Assembly: GCA_000827265.1 (NCBI GenBank)
Contig: KN834823.1
Span: 8,063 to 72,062 of the forward strand
Length of the DNA: 64,000 nucleotides
Source: Collybiopsis luxurians FD-317 M1
Lineage: Eukaryota > Basidiomycota > Agaricomycetes > Agaricales > Omphalotaceae
Direction of reading: 5' to 3'
Shown here one piece after another: positions 35,965-46,801 of the stretch. The position numbers were made by a program, and so were the translations under genes. The notes below the pieces were generated by a model that was not told where the DNA came from, made no database searches, and saw nothing but the letters and a program-made list of their open reading frames with translations. Position 1 is the stretch's first letter; every line of letters starts with the position of its first letter.

Positions 35965-36655
35965 ACAAAACTGTTTGCATATGAAATGCAATCACTGGAG
36001 TAAATTTGCATACCCTAGAAGGTCACACTCATTGGGTCCAATCTGTTGCATTCTCCAATGATGGATTCCTGCATTGTTTCTGGCTCAGATGACCACACTG
36101 TCTGCATCTGAGATGCAAAGACTGGAGTTAATTTGCAGACTTTGGCTGGTCACAAACATTATGTCTATTCTGTTGCATTCTCCAATGATGATTCACATTG
36201 TCTCTGGCTCAGCTGACAAAACTATCCAAATTTGGGATGCAAAAACTGGAATGAATTTGCAGACTCTGGAAGGTCACACAGGTCAGGTTTACTCTGTTGC
36301 ATGATCCAATAATGACTCTCATATTGTATATAGCTCAGCAGATAAGACTGTATGCATCTGGGATGCAGGCCCGAGAGCCAATGTGGTAAAATCCAGAGCC
36401 CCAAGCAATGATTTTGCTCTTGCTCCACCCAAACACCTTTTTACTACTTCAGAGAGGGAGAGTGGCTGCTATTTGATTGTGATTCTCCTCATCCAAACCA
36501 TATCATGTGACTACCTCCTCCTCTTATTCAAAGTTTACCTACTTATCCCTGCATTAACATCCTATTTCAGTTTGGGCACACATCAGTTACCTATGGCCCT
36601 GATTTTGTTGGGTCCACCTGGATGAAATGCTACAATCCTACTGCTACTAAGTGAG
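35965..36655 (+). pseudogene. NLR-type gene, second part: last WD40 repeats and C-terminal tail
   Basis: The WD40 frame resumes with DKTVCI and gives three to four more repeats (LEGHTHWV, SGSADKTIQIWDAKTG, LEGHTGQV). Then comes the tail PRANVVKSRAPSND and FTTSERESG, which ends CYNPTATK in a shifted frame at about 36652. Stops (TGA at IWD tryptophans, ATG-TGA in the tail) and an indel near 36453 show it is dead. The tail is the counterpart of 170-466. It is followed by block D, as the first NLR is followed by block A. Confidence 0.85.
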
Positions 36656-37024
36656 GATATGCAAGTGTTTGGTTGAAATCCTTTTCATTGAAGTACTAAA
36701 ATCTAGTTCCTTTTGATACTCATAAATTGTACCTGTAACTGTTGATGCACATAAATGATATATGTTCTGTTGAGAATGGCACTTCACCTCCCAGGAAATC
36801 TATTCCATTGTATACTGCAAATTGAAAAATCATACGCAAGATTCCTTCCTTACCAAGCAAACACTGAGTCTTCCAATGTTCTTCATTACTTGATATCTCT
36901 TTTACCACATGAATATAAGAAGAAAAGGTGGATTTCTTTATTTATTCTCTCTGTTTCCTTCCACAAACCCTGTGACCCTTGATGCTTAATCTTGCAATCA
37001 AGGAATCAGACAAATGTGGTCTGT

Positions 37025-37173
37025 TGTAGGCATCTAGGATCCGGCCACAATGCCACTGCACTAAAAGGCAGATTTAAGAATTGTCTCCAATTCTTAACCT
37101 GGATCCTATATATGGACACCACAGGTACAGGGCTGATACAAGGCCACGGCGTCGTAAACATGAAATGTTTACA
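37025..37173. mobile_element. 149-bp solo LTR or similar insert with 5-bp target duplication
   Basis: TGTAGGCATCTAGG to AAATGTTTACA is flanked by TCTGT on both sides (37020-37024 and 37174-37178). The paralogous site in block A (about 829-840, GGTCTGTATGACC) is empty. It has TG...CA ends, a TATATATGG in the middle and four CpGs, unlike its CpG-free surroundings. Confidence 0.75.
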
Positions 37174-38048
37174 TCTGTATAACTGGAAGGGCCTGAATAA
37201 TCTAATATACATTCAGAAGCAAATGTGTATTTGGGAGACCTATGTACTTGTTCAATGTTCATATATTAAGATAAACCAGTAGATCGAATGCCATTGGGTA
37301 GGCTACAATCTGAGTTATTTCAAGGAAGCATATAAACTGAAGATGAGTGACATGAAATGGTAACTAAGGCTTCACCAGCTTGAGAGCCCAGAGAGAGAGA
37401 GAGATAAGATGTGGAAAAAATCAGGTGGTCTATATGTATCTTTTGCTCAGAGTGAATCTCCCTTCTTGTACCAACATTTTAGCAGCAATTAAACTCAGTG
37501 CACAATTTGAGCCAGTAAAGTTGTGGGATCTGACTATGTTCTTGGATATAATCTGAGAGAGAAATTGGCCATAAGACACCTTTTCTTCCCCACTATCTGG
37601 GCTTGCTTGCTCAGTTCCCACTTGTTGCTTTCCTTTGCATCCACCTTCATCCATTTTCTGATCCCTCTTGCTTGTGTTCCCCTGCAGCCTTTGCCAGCAT
37701 CAAATTCACCACTCTAGCAATCTTTATATCCTCTGAGGATCAGCTGTCCGCATCAAGAAACTTGACTTGCTGGTCAGCAATGGGGTCAAAGTCACAGTGG
37801 AACAATTTTGGGTACTTGCCACAGGTACATTGCTTTCTCTCTTTACTTTGTACAATTTCCTCATCGATACCATCAAATAGGTGTTTTTTTCCTGTTATCC
37901 CTTTGAAGTCAGTAACAAAGTTGCATGCTCATGATGCTGGGGGAAATCAATTTTTGTAGCAAAAGGGCTATTCCATTGTGTATACCCTAGCCTTTTATTC
38001 ACAAAGTTGATACCTGACTGTCATACTTGCTCACTCATCCTACGATGT

Positions 38049-38264
38049 CTATTCTATAGAACCCACAAACTTCTCATCCAATCTATCAAATCTTTCAACA
38101 AGGATATAGTCAAAGCTTATCTTTCCACTCCTAGCTGTATTCTTCCCCAGCAGAATTGCTTGATCATACCTCAAAATAGTCAAACCTTCCTTCAAATCCT
38201 CAGCAACATGCAGACATGCATTCGCACTCAAAGATCTATGTAAACCCAAATCAAGCAGAGGCAA
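38049..38264 (-). other. Block D copy of the conserved minus-strand frame
   Basis: Frame with ANACLHVAED, KEGLTILRYD and YILVERFDRLDE. It corresponds to 1685-1903. Being still open after heavy CpG loss is suggestive but not proof of coding. Confidence 0.3.
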
Positions 38265-38340
38265 TGTTTATCTTAAAATGCTCTGGAGAATGATACGGAG
38301 CATGATTAAATTGAGGTTTGACAGACTTGAGGGAGGCTAT

Positions 38341-39430
38341 TCCTCCAATCTACCTCAAAAACCATCATCAAAGTCAACCTCCATATTCCCAAGCTCAAAA
38401 GGTTACACTGCATTCACCAAATCCTTCCTCCCATCTCACTGCCAACGCTACTTCATCACCCAGCCCTTGGGCCATGTCAGTTTAACAGCCATACCCATTG
38501 ATCCAGATTGAGTTGTGGCAATTTTCAAGACTCACAAACCAGATAACACAGGCTCGAATATGCTGGAGAATGATGACAGTTGGGTGATTGCGAGGGATTT
38601 GATAAATTTTGTGGTTGGGGAGGGAAGGTTGCCGAAGTGGTTATTGCCCTTGCAGTCGTGGATTGGGAATGCAGTGAACTCAATCATTGAAGGGATAGCA
38701 GAGGATCCATTTGATAATGTGCAGGTTTGGATGGAGGTGCTACAAGGTACAAAGTACTTGATATTTTTTTTTGGTTTTACTGAATTATTGATATCCAATT
38801 ATAACTGTGCATGAATAGATATGTTCCTATGGTACTTAGATTTCAGCAAGCTAGACTTTGCTGCAGCGGCATCCATCAAACTCAGCCTGGATGGTTTGAT
38901 CACTTCAAGTTTTACAAGAGTGCATTCCATTCTCATGTTCATACCTTGATTCCCTCATCAAATATCTGATCCCTTGCAGACTGGTTGAACAAAAGAGACT
39001 GACTGCTCCTCTGTTCCCAGCAAGTCCCCAACTTCCCCAAGATTATCCATCAAGTGTAAATTGTAGCAATCTACATGCTGTTAGTCTATATCTTTGAGCA
39101 TGCAAATTTGACAAATGCACTTGGGTCGAGGTGAGTATTGACCATTTTTGAGGGTAGATTCTGACTTTTTTGTGTTCAAATGAATCTTTCAGGGTGTTGA
39201 ATAGGTTAGGGGGCTCTGCTGATTTTTTGAGAAATGCAAAGATTTTGATTATGCATACCCTGTCCATGTGAGTTGTTGTCTATCTTCCATTTCTGTCTTT
39301 CATTCCATCTAGGTAATGGTAATGACACTGAGTATCAGCCCATTTTATATATGAACTTTTTGGAACATGGTCACAGGAAGGTGAAAGGGACTGAGTGGAT
39401 CAATGGACAATATCTGTAGTGGCAATTGAA
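38341..39430 (+). pseudogene. Acetyl-CoA hydrolase/CoA-transferase pseudogene, copy D
   Basis: Landmarks: FGLT-like start lost, then QRYFITQPLGHVSLTAIPID, DNTGSNMLEND, VIARDLINFVVGEGRLPKW, LLPLQSWIGNAVNSII, DPFDNVQVWMEVLQG and the intron at about 38747-38815. The second exon has TSIKLSLDG-type remains, and the 3' part breaks up after about 39010 with NAKILIMHTPSM near 39235 and LEHGHRKVKGTE near 39370. The central exon is better preserved than in copy A (the GRLPKWLLPLQSWIG stretch is complete). A TGA follows AIPIDPD and many frames shift later. The PFASHVDQT and SPRERA region is deleted. CpG is almost absent. Confidence 0.78.
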
Positions 39431-40440
39431 AGGTGAAATTTACATAGTATTCATTATGTTCTTTCAAGTGACCACATTGGTCATTTCTAGATTCACCTGC
39501 AGAAAGCCATTGTATCGTATATCATGTAACTTGTCCTTTTCTTTTACCATGAGCCCCCTCTTGCTCCCTATACTCTTGTCTAGTTGACTGATTTCATTTC
39601 TTGCTTATTTCCTTTCAACTACTAGTGTACAGCACCAGTACATGTAAGTATTCTGCTGAACAAGTGAACAAACATCTCTAAGGCTTTGATGTAATTGCAT
39701 TTTTCTGAAAATTTGACTACACCATAGCCTCACAACTTCACCGCCATTACTATTTCAAGATAAGTGAATGACTGGTCTCTCTATCTTCAAATCCTGCACA
39801 TAGCTACCACTCCTATATTCTTACCTATTTTCAAGTTAATATTGTCATTTTCTTCACTCTGCAAGTCAAGTTTGTTTTTTTCCTACTACCACACCATGCT
39901 GTTCCATAGTTGCTGTGACCAGCACCAACAGATGTTTGTACATTTTTTTACAGTATCTCTGATAAATTGATTGCTGCATCTCATAACTTTGAGTGTAGGT
40001 TGGCTTACCTGCCTGTAATGATTAAATCTTTGTAGGTTCTTCCTAATCAATCATTTTATTTGCACAAAAACACTCCTCCACCCATCAGTATATTGAGTCC
40101 CATTATTGTGCAAGAATGAAGAGCTCCACTGCTTTAATGCTACTTGATACTACCAAGTGCATTGCTCAGGTACATAGCCAGATTTATGCAGCTTTGACAT
40201 TGCCTTTATAGTTGTTCCAGATACTTTATCCTGCCCGCATGCAATGTCATCATGTTTTAGCCTCCTGCTGAATGTTTCTCTGTCCTCAGGCTTTATGTTT
40301 ATATTTTCTCCATATGTCCTTTTTTTTTTTACCCCTTCAACTCTTTGTTACTGTTCTCACTTTTGTGGTTCTGAACATACTTGATTTTTTGGTGAGTTGA
40401 TGGTAATCCATATACAAAACTCTGGCTCAAACTTGTCACA
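39431..40440. other. No recognisable gene; 5' flank of the Mutator-like transposase
   Basis: T-rich and CpG-free. A short frame at 39764-39970 has only hydrophobic low-complexity residues. The terminal repeat of the downstream DNA transposon should lie here, but I could not identify it. Confidence 0.35.
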
Positions 40441-42872
40441 TTTCCAGTGACACTTAGGAAATGCTATTGTGGAGCAGTTTATTGAGCCAAAACGCAAGCG
40501 AAAAAAGACACAGGATGCTTCTTTGTCCAAGGATGACACCTTGATTCAGGTCAAATGTCATGGCTGAGAGAAACACAAATGAAAACAGTGTAGAATTCAC
40601 ATGTCCACTTCTTCCCCAAGTCCAGAACAAAATAGGAAGGAGGTGCAGCAAGCTCAGAAACAAGTTCACTTTTCACCATCTTCCTCAGACAGTGATGACT
40701 CTGATTTGGAAGAATCTCAATACTCCAGCTGGAGTAGGCGCCAATGTGAGTCCAGTGATTCCAGACACCAGAAAAGGCAAGGGCAAAGATGTTCTCTCTC
40801 CCTATCTAAGGAAGAAACAGACTCAGACTTGAATTTGGCACAAAGAAAGTATAGACAGGCTCAATATTCTCAACAAATCAGTCTCAATCGCTTGACCGAT
40901 TCACAGATACTGTCTCATGGGCTAGTACCTGTTCTTGACAAAGATTCCAGTGGGCATAACATAGCTGTAGTTCTCTAGACAAATCTGATTATTCAAAATC
41001 AAATTGCAGGCCATGTCTTATACTATGTTCCAGCTGAAGCCCCTATGGTACCTGCTTCAATTGTACATCCTGATCATGCAGCTCACTCCTCTGACACTCT
41101 TTATTGATGAGACCCCTCTGGCATTTTTGTCCCCATTGCTCCTTCAGTGTCTACCAATAATCTGGTTCAGCCTAACACTGCAACATCCAAGGCATTGCAG
41201 CATACCACTCCAGTCCTGGCCAGAGCTTGACTTGTCCGATCCAGCACCTGTGACAAAATTCACACCTCTTGATATCCAACCTGTCCCAGCGGCACACTGA
41301 GATCTAGATAGTGGAGTTATCTTTACCTCTTTTGCACTTCTGAATGGCAGATCCTGGGATAGCTGGCCTTCTGGAAGATTTGCAATTGACCTGAACTTTG
41401 AGGAATTTAGAGCTTACAAAAATTTTTGAAGTTCACTGGGTCACCTGGGGAAATGGTGGCAATAAAAAGGGATCAGTGAAATCTACAACAGTCACTGGGG
41501 GGCTTATCTTCAACAATCAATGTCTTGGAGTTATTTGCTGTACTAACAAAGACTGTCCAACCATTCTCTGCCCAAAAATTCATCTTGCTTGACTTCAGCA
41601 GCAGCTATCACAGCAATGCCCTAGATGCAAGGCTTCAGCCCTTCTTATTCACCATCCTTGTCCCTCCCAATCATATCTTATCACTTGGGGATGTTCCGGT
41701 GAGAATGAAAGCACATCTAAATTCTGCTATATCAATGGTATTCCACATAATCATTCCCACATCCCTTAAGTCAAACATTTTAGTGCCAGGGAGCAAAAGG
41801 AATTTGAGGAACTTGTCAGGGCTCATCCAAAATTAGGCCCTACAGCACTGGTAGCTGGACCTCAGGTTCTAGGAGGGTACAGAAAAGGTGCAGTCAAAAT
41901 CAGTTAAGCTGGGAAGAACCAATCTTTTGTTGCTTACAGTGTGCGAAAGTTTAAATCCTGAGCCCTTGCTCAAAATGGACACTGGTTTGTTGATCAATTT
42001 GCAGACTGGCAGAAGAAGCATCCTGGGCTTGTGTGAAGTGCTGTACTCACAGGTGATGTTACTATTATCTCAATCCAAACAGGGTGGATGTGCCAGATGT
42101 TACTCCTTTCAGAAGCCACCATTGATGATCCTGTCAATGGCCTAGTTACTGATGCAGCTCATGGATACTGGTCAGTTGGATGTCACCTTCTCATAGTCAC
42201 CTCTGTGTTCTGTGCAACATTGGGTGTTGGGTTCCTAGACTGTTCACTGTTTCTGATGGTGCTATGAGAGATCATTACTGGCATAACTTTCTAGGGGTCT
42301 TTGAATTGATTTTAGATATCACACAGCAGAAGGGTATTGAGGTTAAAGATGAAATGTTTCTCATGGTAAGGTTTTAATCCAACAACTTGGCTTCATTATA
42401 CTTATCTGTTGTAAAGGTTGTGGACTTTAGTGATGCTCAAATGCTCAGTTTCAAAGATGCATTTATAGAGGTTTGCATAACTGCTGCATTTGGAACCAGG
42501 ACATACAACAAACTTGTCACAGTAGCTGATGGGCTACTTTGTGGATGTGACTATTATTTCTGGTCAGGAGTTACACCTGTTGCTCATGTAGGTGGAATAA
42601 TTCAAAAGGATGAACAAGCAGAGTTCAAGGCACTGGTGCTTCTACTGTGCAGCATCAAGTCCAAGGAGCGGTTTGACAAAGTAGTGTGTTTAATTCTCTC
42701 TCAGTGGTCTAACATTCAACCTTGGCTGGAAAGGTGGTTACAACCTGCTCACACTCAGATGCTCTTTGCCTCTCAGCATACCATGTCCCCTGAACTGGCA
42801 GCACAGATTCCATCAACTACAAATGCCAAGGAGTCCATGCACTTTACCATCTATCAAGTTACAGGTGGTCAG
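40441..42872 (+). pseudogene. Mutator-like (MULE) transposase with GCM-like zinc cluster, first part
   Basis: An N-terminal acidic/Ser-rich region contains a nuclear signal PKRKRKK (40487-40507) and SSSDSDDSDLEESQYSS. A zinc-cluster region follows (CLGVICCTNKDCPTIL, then HHPCPSQSYLITW in another frame, about 41520-41700), as in MULE proteins with a GCM/WRKY-type domain. The DDE core follows: VTDAAHGYW (42145), an intron of 51 nt at 42366-42416, VVDFSDAQ (42417), GCDYYFWSGVTPV, and NAKESMHF (about 42822). The triad D, D, E is visible. Frameshifts and stops in the first half inactivate it. A copia element interrupts it at 42872 and the frame resumes at 55086. Confidence 0.7.
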
Positions 42873-43272
42873 TGTTGAATTATATGCTTATGCCTGACAG
42901 ACATTCATCCTAGAGATTAGATGACATAAGCTAAGTTTCCTTTTATATCAATTCTATACAAACATGGACACAAGTATGTTACCACATAAACACATATAGC
43001 TACCTGAGTACTTTCCAACTTGTTCCATTCACTTCTCGCAGTATATATATTCATACCTTTACCCTGCTGCCTCAGATGCTTTGACTATCTTGTTCAGGCT
43101 CTGAGGCAAGTACCTACATTTCTCCTACATTTACCTTTACTTACAGTACAATAGTCTCTGCTATTTATTACAGGTAATTTAGACACTTCAATTATCTCAT
43201 TCAGGCTCTGAGTCTCTGCTGTTTATTTCAGATCCCCTGAGCCCACTTGAATGACCAAATACTTATTCAACA
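42873..43272 (+). repeat. 5' LTR of copia element 1
   Basis: 400 bp from TGTTGAATTATATGC to CTTATTCAACA, then the primer-binding-type TGTTATTGGGCCCC. A TATA-like GTATATATATTC lies near 43040. Confidence 0.85.
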
Positions 43273-43332
43273 TGTTATTGGGCCCCAAAACCTACTTTTG
43301 CTGTGCTGTCTCACTCTAGAAACCTTTTGCCA

Positions 43333-44490
43333 TGTCTCAAGTTGAAGATTCTGCCTTGCAGCATGCATCATTTCCTGCACCTAGTGATGGGGGCAGCTGT
43401 ATCCATCTCACAACTGTTCACCCTGCACAACCTTCTATTAGCACTGCCCATATAGCCACTACTGCTAAGGCTGCACCCTCAGGCTCATTCATTACCCCTG
43501 CTGTACCTCCTCCATCTCAGTCTACTTACACCCAGAGAGCTGATCACTTTGCCACTGTCCCTACAGTTAATGATGATGGCAAGAACTTCACTATCTTCTG
43601 TGTTAGATGGGAAGTTGCTGTCTCTGCCACTGGAATCTCCCACCTCTTTGATCCCAACTATGTTCCCCCAACTTATCCCCATAAACTGGATGACATTGAC
43701 TATGCTGCTGCCTTGCCACCTATGAACAGTATACTTGCCTTGACCCTCAGGCACATTCCCACCTGACCTCCTGCCTCACTGACAAGAGCTTCCAGAAAGT
43801 CACCTGGAATGCTGGGTGTGTTTATGATATTTGGCTGAACCTCATTGAGGAACTCTAAGTAAAGAGCAAAGTTGGCATATCCAAGATGAAGGGGAAATGG
43901 GAGGCTCACACCTGGACTAAAGGAGGAAATCATTGAATTCCCTGAAGAGGATGAAAAACTAGTCAAGGAGATCTGCAATGCTGGCAGTGAAGTTACTGAC
44001 TCTGAACAGTGTTCTCATGTGCTCAAGATTATCCCCTGGGAGTACAAGGAGCATATTGACAGTGTCCTCTCAATTGCTTGTATTGCCAGAATCACTATCT
44101 TGATGCCAGACCTTATCCATAATCTGAAGGACCATTGGTGGTATCTCAACCCCAATTCAAAATCCTCCAATACAACCTCAAAGCCAAAGAACCCTGATGC
44201 TTTCTGCTGACTCCCATATGCACTCCAGCAATGGCTTCCATGGTTGTGGTCATGACTGAGGCCAAGGTGAAAATCACAATGGTAAGGGATGCCAATGTTA
44301 CAACTGTAACAAGCAGGGACATATCTCAAAAGACTGCCCACTCCTGCATAAGGAGAGGAAGGATACTTCTAATGGGAACAGTCAGTCAGGGGGAGGGAAT
44401 AAGGATGGACAGGCTAATATAGCCAAGGATGATTTTGCTTACTTTGCCAGAAGCTCCAACTCCAACTCAAATCTTAGAGATTCCAATGTG
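43333..44490 (+). pseudogene. Gag of copia element 1
   Basis: It starts MSQVEDSALQHASFPAPSD at 43332. A Ser/Thr-rich N-terminus is followed by NFTIFCVRWEVAVSATG and HLFDPNYVPPTYP, then in shifted frames WNAGCVYDIWLNLIEEL, KMKGKWEAHTW and the zinc knuckle CYNCNKQGHISKDC at about 44297-44338. The Gag would coat the element RNA. At least two frameshifts break it. The sequence stops within DNI at 44495, where copia element 2 is inserted, and continues at 50423. Confidence 0.8.
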
Positions 44491-44495
44491 GACAA
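44491..44495 (+). repeat. Left target-site duplication GACAA of copia element 2
   Basis: The same pentamer follows the other LTR at 50418-50422. Confidence 0.93.
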
Positions 44496-44903
44496 TATTA
44501 GAGGTTATGGACTTGAGAATGAATTAGCTGAAGTGCACACAGCACTAAGTTGATCACACAGATCAAAAGGGGGAAAAAGCGCCACTAGATTGTTCATGTA
44601 TGTAGGTGGCTTTATATACAAGTACACAATGATATATGTGGTCAACCATTGGCTGGATAAAAGATAGATGAGAACATGTAACTAAGTATCATGAGAACTA
44701 GTACACAAGAATGGGTATATGTGATAGGAATCATGAGAACTGAGATGTGATGGTGGGATGAGATATAAGTACACTACTACTAAAGATAGAACAGTGTGAG
44801 ATAGCAAGGGAACATAAATATAAGTATAGTACAACTACGAGAAAGTGTTCCATAGATAGATATATCCAATCGTACCTTGTGAATACCTAATAATAATCCA
44901 ATA
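44496..44903 (-). repeat. 3' LTR of copia element 2
   Basis: 408 bp; identical in length to 50010-50417. Confidence 0.95.
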
Positions 44904-44910
44904 CTCCCCT

Positions 44911-46801
44911 TCAAACCTTTGCGAGTCCCATGGACATAGCAAAGTGTTTGGCCTTTAGAGAAGGTAAGGCTTTGGTGAAGATATCTGCTGTCATATCCTC
45001 GGTAGGACAATACGTTAAACATATTTTGCCTTCTTCAATTACATACTGAATAAAGTGATAGCGAATATCAATGTGTTTGGTTCGTGCATGGAACCGATCA
45101 TCTTTGGCCAAGGCAATAGCAGACTGATTGTCTGAAAGAACTTGAATAGGGGTTGTGATAGAACCAAAAATTTCTGATAGAAGGTTCCTAAACCAAATTG
45201 CTTCTTTTGCTGCATGGGTGAGAGCGATATACTCCGCTTCTGTAGTGGATAAAGAAATTGTATCCTGCCTTTTCGATGACCATGAAACTGCTCCTCCATT
45301 GAGCATAAATACATATCCTGAGATCACATGCCTGTCTTCCTGTGACATTCCATCTGCATCCAAATATCCTGTAATATCCTCCTGCTTCCCTCCAAAGGTA
45401 AGCCATATGTCTCTTGTGGACTTCAAATATGCATATACACACTTTAGAGTGTTCCAATGCACAATGTCAGGGTTTTGGGAAAAGCGTGCTAGAATAGACG
45501 CTGCATAGGTGATGTCTGGTCGAGTAGCGACTGAGAGATACTGCAATGCACCAAGGGCTTCTCTGTAGGGTTTGTTGCGCATCAGAGTGATTTCCTCAAC
45601 TGTGGTTGGCATTTGGTCTTTTGTAAGATAGACATGAGGGTCGAATGGAATAGTGAGGGGTTTTATATCAGAAAATCCATATCGGGAGAGAATAGCATCA
45701 ATGTATGATCGCTGTGATAGATGAATGGATTTTGAATGAAGAGATCTGCGAATCTCTATCCCAAGTAGCCAATGAATAGCTCCTGAATCGACCACTTCAA
45801 TTATATTCTTTATATCCCTTTTTAGCTGCTCCATGATAGATAGATTTTTGGTGACCAATGTCATGTCATCAACATGAATGAAGATGATGCTGAAGGGATC
45901 TGTGCGATAGAATACAGCATGATCAAAATCAGACCTTTTAAATCCTATTTTTGTCATGATTTCCCTGAATCGCTGGTACCATCGTCTACCAGCTTGTTTA
46001 AGACCATATAATGCCAATTTGAGGCGAAGCACTTGTCCTGGTTTAACACCTATATTTATACCTGGTGGTGCCTTCATGAANNNNNNNNNNNNNNNNNNNN
46101 NNNNNNNNNNNNNNNNNNNNNNNNNNNNNNNNNNNNNNNNNNNNNNNNNNNNNNNNNNNNNNNNNNNNNNNNNNNNNNNNNNNNNNNNNNNNNNNNNNNN
46201 NNNNNNNNNNNNNNNNNNNNNNNNNNNNNNNNNNNNNNNNNNNNNNNNNNNNNNNNNNNNNNNNNNNNNNNNNNNNNNNNNNNNNNNNNNNNNNNNNNNN
46301 NNNNNNNNNNNNNNNNNNNNNNNNNNNNNNNNNNNNNNNNNNNNNNNNNNNNNNNNNNNNNNNNNNNNNNNNNNNNNNNNNNNNNNNNNNNNNNNNNNNN
46401 NNNNNNNNNNNAACAGATGTGAAAGTCTCATCTGGGAAATAATCAACATCTGGGATTTGATTAAATCCTCGTACCACTAGTCTGGCTCTATGGCCAATGA
46501 CTTTTCCAGTTTCATCCTTTTTAGTCCTAAAAACCCATTTGGATGTGAGAATGTTTGCATCGTCAGGTGGAATAACAATATCATAAGTTCCTCGCTGTTG
46601 GAGTCTGGAAATTTCTTCCTTCATGGCTTCCAACCATTTGGGCCAATCTGGACATCGCATGGCTTCTGCAACTGATAAAGGATCAGACTCTATTTCTGAT
46701 GTTACCTGTGCAAGGGATGCTGTTAAATGACGAAGTTCCCTGTTTTCCTCGGCATTTCCTTCAATAATTTCCCTGACCTTCTGAGTAGGTCTCCTGGTTC
46801 A
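44911..46801 (-). pseudogene. Copia element 2: reverse transcriptase and RNase H, with assembly gap
   Basis: On the minus strand: MRCPDWPKWLEAMKEEI, TSKWVFRTKKDE and RARLVVRGFNQIPDVDY precede a run of N. After it come LRLKLALYGLKQAGRRWYQ, the catalytic FIHVDDM (about 45885-45865), IHWLLGIEIRR and then RNase H with GYLDADGMSQED, SKRQDTISLSTTEAEYIAL, SDNQSAIALA and HARTKHIDIRYHFI. The frame ends GLAKV at 44911. Apart from the gap this part is intact. A TGA at 46799-46801, before TRRPTQKVR, separates it from integrase where CGA is expected. Confidence 0.9.
46081..46411. other. Assembly gap (331 N) within RT
   Basis: The run of N removes roughly 110 residues of RT. The frame is the same on both sides, so the gap size is probably realistic. 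Confidence 0.99.

Larger units (their letters stand above)
36656..38340 (+). repeat. NLR 3' flank and block D, the CpG-depleted fourth copy
   Basis: It aligns with 467-2000: CTCAGTTCCCACTTGTTGC for the leader, ATAAGACACC for the TATA region, GGTACTTGCCACAGGTACA for the exon end. In the 170-bp leader comparison copy A has 11 CpGs and this copy none. It contains a 149-bp LTR-like insert at 37025-37173. At 38340 it runs straight into the acetyl-CoA hydrolase part. Confidence 0.7.

Noticed and set aside
45956..46480. Plus-strand frames spanning the run of N
   Set aside because: They are open only because N codons are not stops; the minus strand holds the RT frame on both sides.
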